NCBI GenBank assembly: GCA_027019165.1
Contig: JALUXC010000002.1
Location: 403,446 to 467,445 of the forward strand
Direction of reading: 5' to 3'
Source: Pseudophaeobacter sp.
Lineage (GTDB): Bacteria > Pseudomonadota > Alphaproteobacteria > Rhodobacterales > Rhodobacteraceae
Length of the DNA: 64,000 bases
Under the pieces are notes generated by a model. It was not told where the DNA came from. It saw nothing but the letters and a program-made list of their open reading frames with translations, and did no database searches. Position numbers and translations under genes: made by a program. This document shows positions 63,350 to 64,000 of this stretch, piece by piece. The number at the start of each line of letters is the position of its first letter. Position 1 is the first letter of the stretch.

Positions 63350-63693
63350 GTAGCCCCCCTTGAGTGGTCCAAATTGAAAGTTAGTGCATGGTTGGCCTTT
63401 GGTCCATCAGGACGATGGCCTCTGGCGCAGGTGGGCGGTAGCCCAGAGCACTGTGGGGCCGTTTGGTGTTGTAGTGTTTTCTCCAGCTTTCGATGATGAT
63501 CTGGGCCTCGCGTAGCGAATTGAAGATTTCACCGTTCAGCAATTCATCCCGCATCCGCCCATTGAAGCTCTCGCAGTATCCGTTCTCCCATGCACTGCCC
63601 GGCAGGCGCATGCAAAGCATGCTGCCGAGAGGGGTGATCCAGGCTCAATGTATGCGGTCTTGGTCCCGACGGCTTTGATCCAGTCCCCGGCGG
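63350..63693 (-). mobile_element. Truncated IS3-family element, C-terminal transposase part with internal insertion
   Basis: The end of an IS3-type transposase (OrfB) reads leftwards: DWIKAVGTKTAYIEPGSP near 63640-63690, then WENGYCESFNGRMRDELLNGEIFNSLREAQ to a stop at 63381, including the last catalytic Glu of the DDE triad. The two pieces are in different frames, separated by 41 bp (63591-63631) holding inverted repeats. The upstream part of the gene is missing where an IS5-type end starts at 63694. The exact left end of the element is not defined. It cannot encode a working transposase. Confidence 0.85.
63591..63631. repeat. 41-bp palindromic insertion within the IS3 transposase gene
   Basis: Compared with the usual family run G-S-P-W-E-N-G-Y, 41 extra bases split Pro from Trp. 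They contain paired arms GGCAG/CTGCC around GCATG-CAAAG-CATGC-like sequences, so the DNA can fold into a hairpin. The insertion shifts the frame. Confidence 0.6.
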
Positions 63694-64000
63694 GGCTTTG
63701 TTGCACAAATCGGCTGAGAGATTCACTGTTTGAATCCAGCGTGATAGCTGGCTGTCATGAGCAGTTGGTCACCTACGAAGTACAAGACCAGGAACTGGCC
63801 TTCGTACAGTTGCCCATTGATGCGCGATTGGTTCGAGCACAATGGGCGACGCGCTGAAGCAGCGCGGTTCGCTATCGATCTGGTTTGATGCCGAGATGGA
63901 ATGGTCTGCCCCGGCGACCGGCAAGCGCGGACGCCAGCGCGAGTTCAGCGATGCGGCAATTCAGGTTTGTCTTACGATGAAGGTGCTGTTCGGCATGCCG
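63694..64000 (+). mobile_element. IS5-family (IS903-like) element, left part, with broken transposase
   Basis: The terminal inverted repeat GGCTTTGTTGCACAAATC starts at 63694, close to the 18-bp IS903-type end. A transposase starts at ATG 63757: MSSWSPTKYKTRNWPSY, then about 40 foreign bases, then A-L-K-Q-R-G-S-L-S-I-W-F-D-A-E-M-E-W and on to the window edge in a different frame. The first frame ends at TGA 63886-63888 after 43 residues. The element continues beyond the window. As read, the transposase is not functional. Confidence 0.82.
63808..63847. repeat. About 40-bp insertion with inverted repeats within the IS5 transposase gene
   Basis: Between the family residues W-P-S-Y and A-L-K-Q lie about 40 extra bases bounded by 8-bp inverted repeats GCCCATTG (63812-63819) and CAATGGGC (63840-63847). 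They shift the frame by one. The exact ends cannot be set without an intact copy. Confidence 0.55.

Noticed and set aside
1..64000. CRISPR array, rRNA operon, prophage or integrative element
   Set aside because: No regularly spaced repeats, rRNA sequence, integrase or phage structural genes were seen; mobile DNA is limited to the right end.

Overview
The window reads as a chromosomal segment of a GC-rich alphaproteobacterium, most likely a member of the Rhodobacteraceae (roseobacter group). The main clues are a complete petABC (fbcFBC) cytochrome bc1 operon, a petP-petR regulator pair of the Rhodobacter type beside ilvE, a Hint-domain secreted protein, an OhrR/Ohr pair, and very compact gene packing with many 4-base ATGA overlaps. 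This is inferred from gene content only; no database search was possible.

Layout. 1-2929 (minus): a ferric-siderophore type ABC importer (binding protein, permease, ATPase cut by the window edge). 3243-4664: a Hint-domain surface or secreted protein. 4723-7332 (minus): an aldehyde dehydrogenase and a GAF/Fis regulator lacking the AAA+ module. 7507-10891: a GntR regulator and an SsuABC/NMT1-like importer. 10944-12312: a divergent qorB / HxlR pair. 12334-21504: a LysR regulator divergent from a long co-directional set: 5-oxoprolinase pxpA, its own biotin carrier and biotin carboxylase, pxpB, pxpC, then a TorT-like binding protein with an RbsA-like ATPase and RbsC-like permease. 21535-22533: an aldo/keto reductase. 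22765-26725: the Anbu-type cluster (permuted ATP-grasp, alpha-E, transglutaminase, proteasome-like protease), followed by a predicted outer-membrane barrel and a lipoprotein. 28540-34807: small housekeeping and accessory genes (GNAT, pirin, ComF, NDUFAF5-like methyltransferase, ferrochelatase, two small AT-richer membrane-associated genes, a GST). 35022-37736: petABC. 37848-40489 (minus): CPT-like kinase, mtaB, dapF. 40679-40754: tRNA-Lys. 41042-46521: a phasin-like protein, a P-type cation ATPase, an acyl carrier protein gene with an in-frame amber codon, and an acyl-CoA synthetase. 46662-50926 (minus): an RND pump with its adaptor. 51141-53330: a fused alpha/beta 2-oxoacid dehydrogenase E1. 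53370-54513: a MerR regulator and a short CDF transporter with a textbook MerR promoter. 54618-59525: MatB-like synthetase, an unknown secreted protein, an EamA transporter, PhoD. 59646-63087: ohrR/ohr, ilvE, petP, petR.

The right end (63203-64000) is a wreck of mobile DNA: a 3' scrap of a dxs gene, then the C-terminal part of an IS3-family transposase, itself cut by an IS5/IS903-type element. Both transposase genes carry an insertion of about 40 bp that contains inverted repeats and breaks the frame.

How genes work together. The 13-21 kb block looks like one catabolic unit for 5-oxoproline or a related cyclic amide: importer plus biotin-assisted ring opening, probably under the divergent LysR protein. 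The 22.7-26.7 kb block is the conserved but functionally unresolved Anbu / ATP-grasp / alpha-E / transglutaminase system. PetP and PetR probably control genes including petABC about 25 kb away. I found no CRISPR array, rRNA, integrated phage or replication origin.
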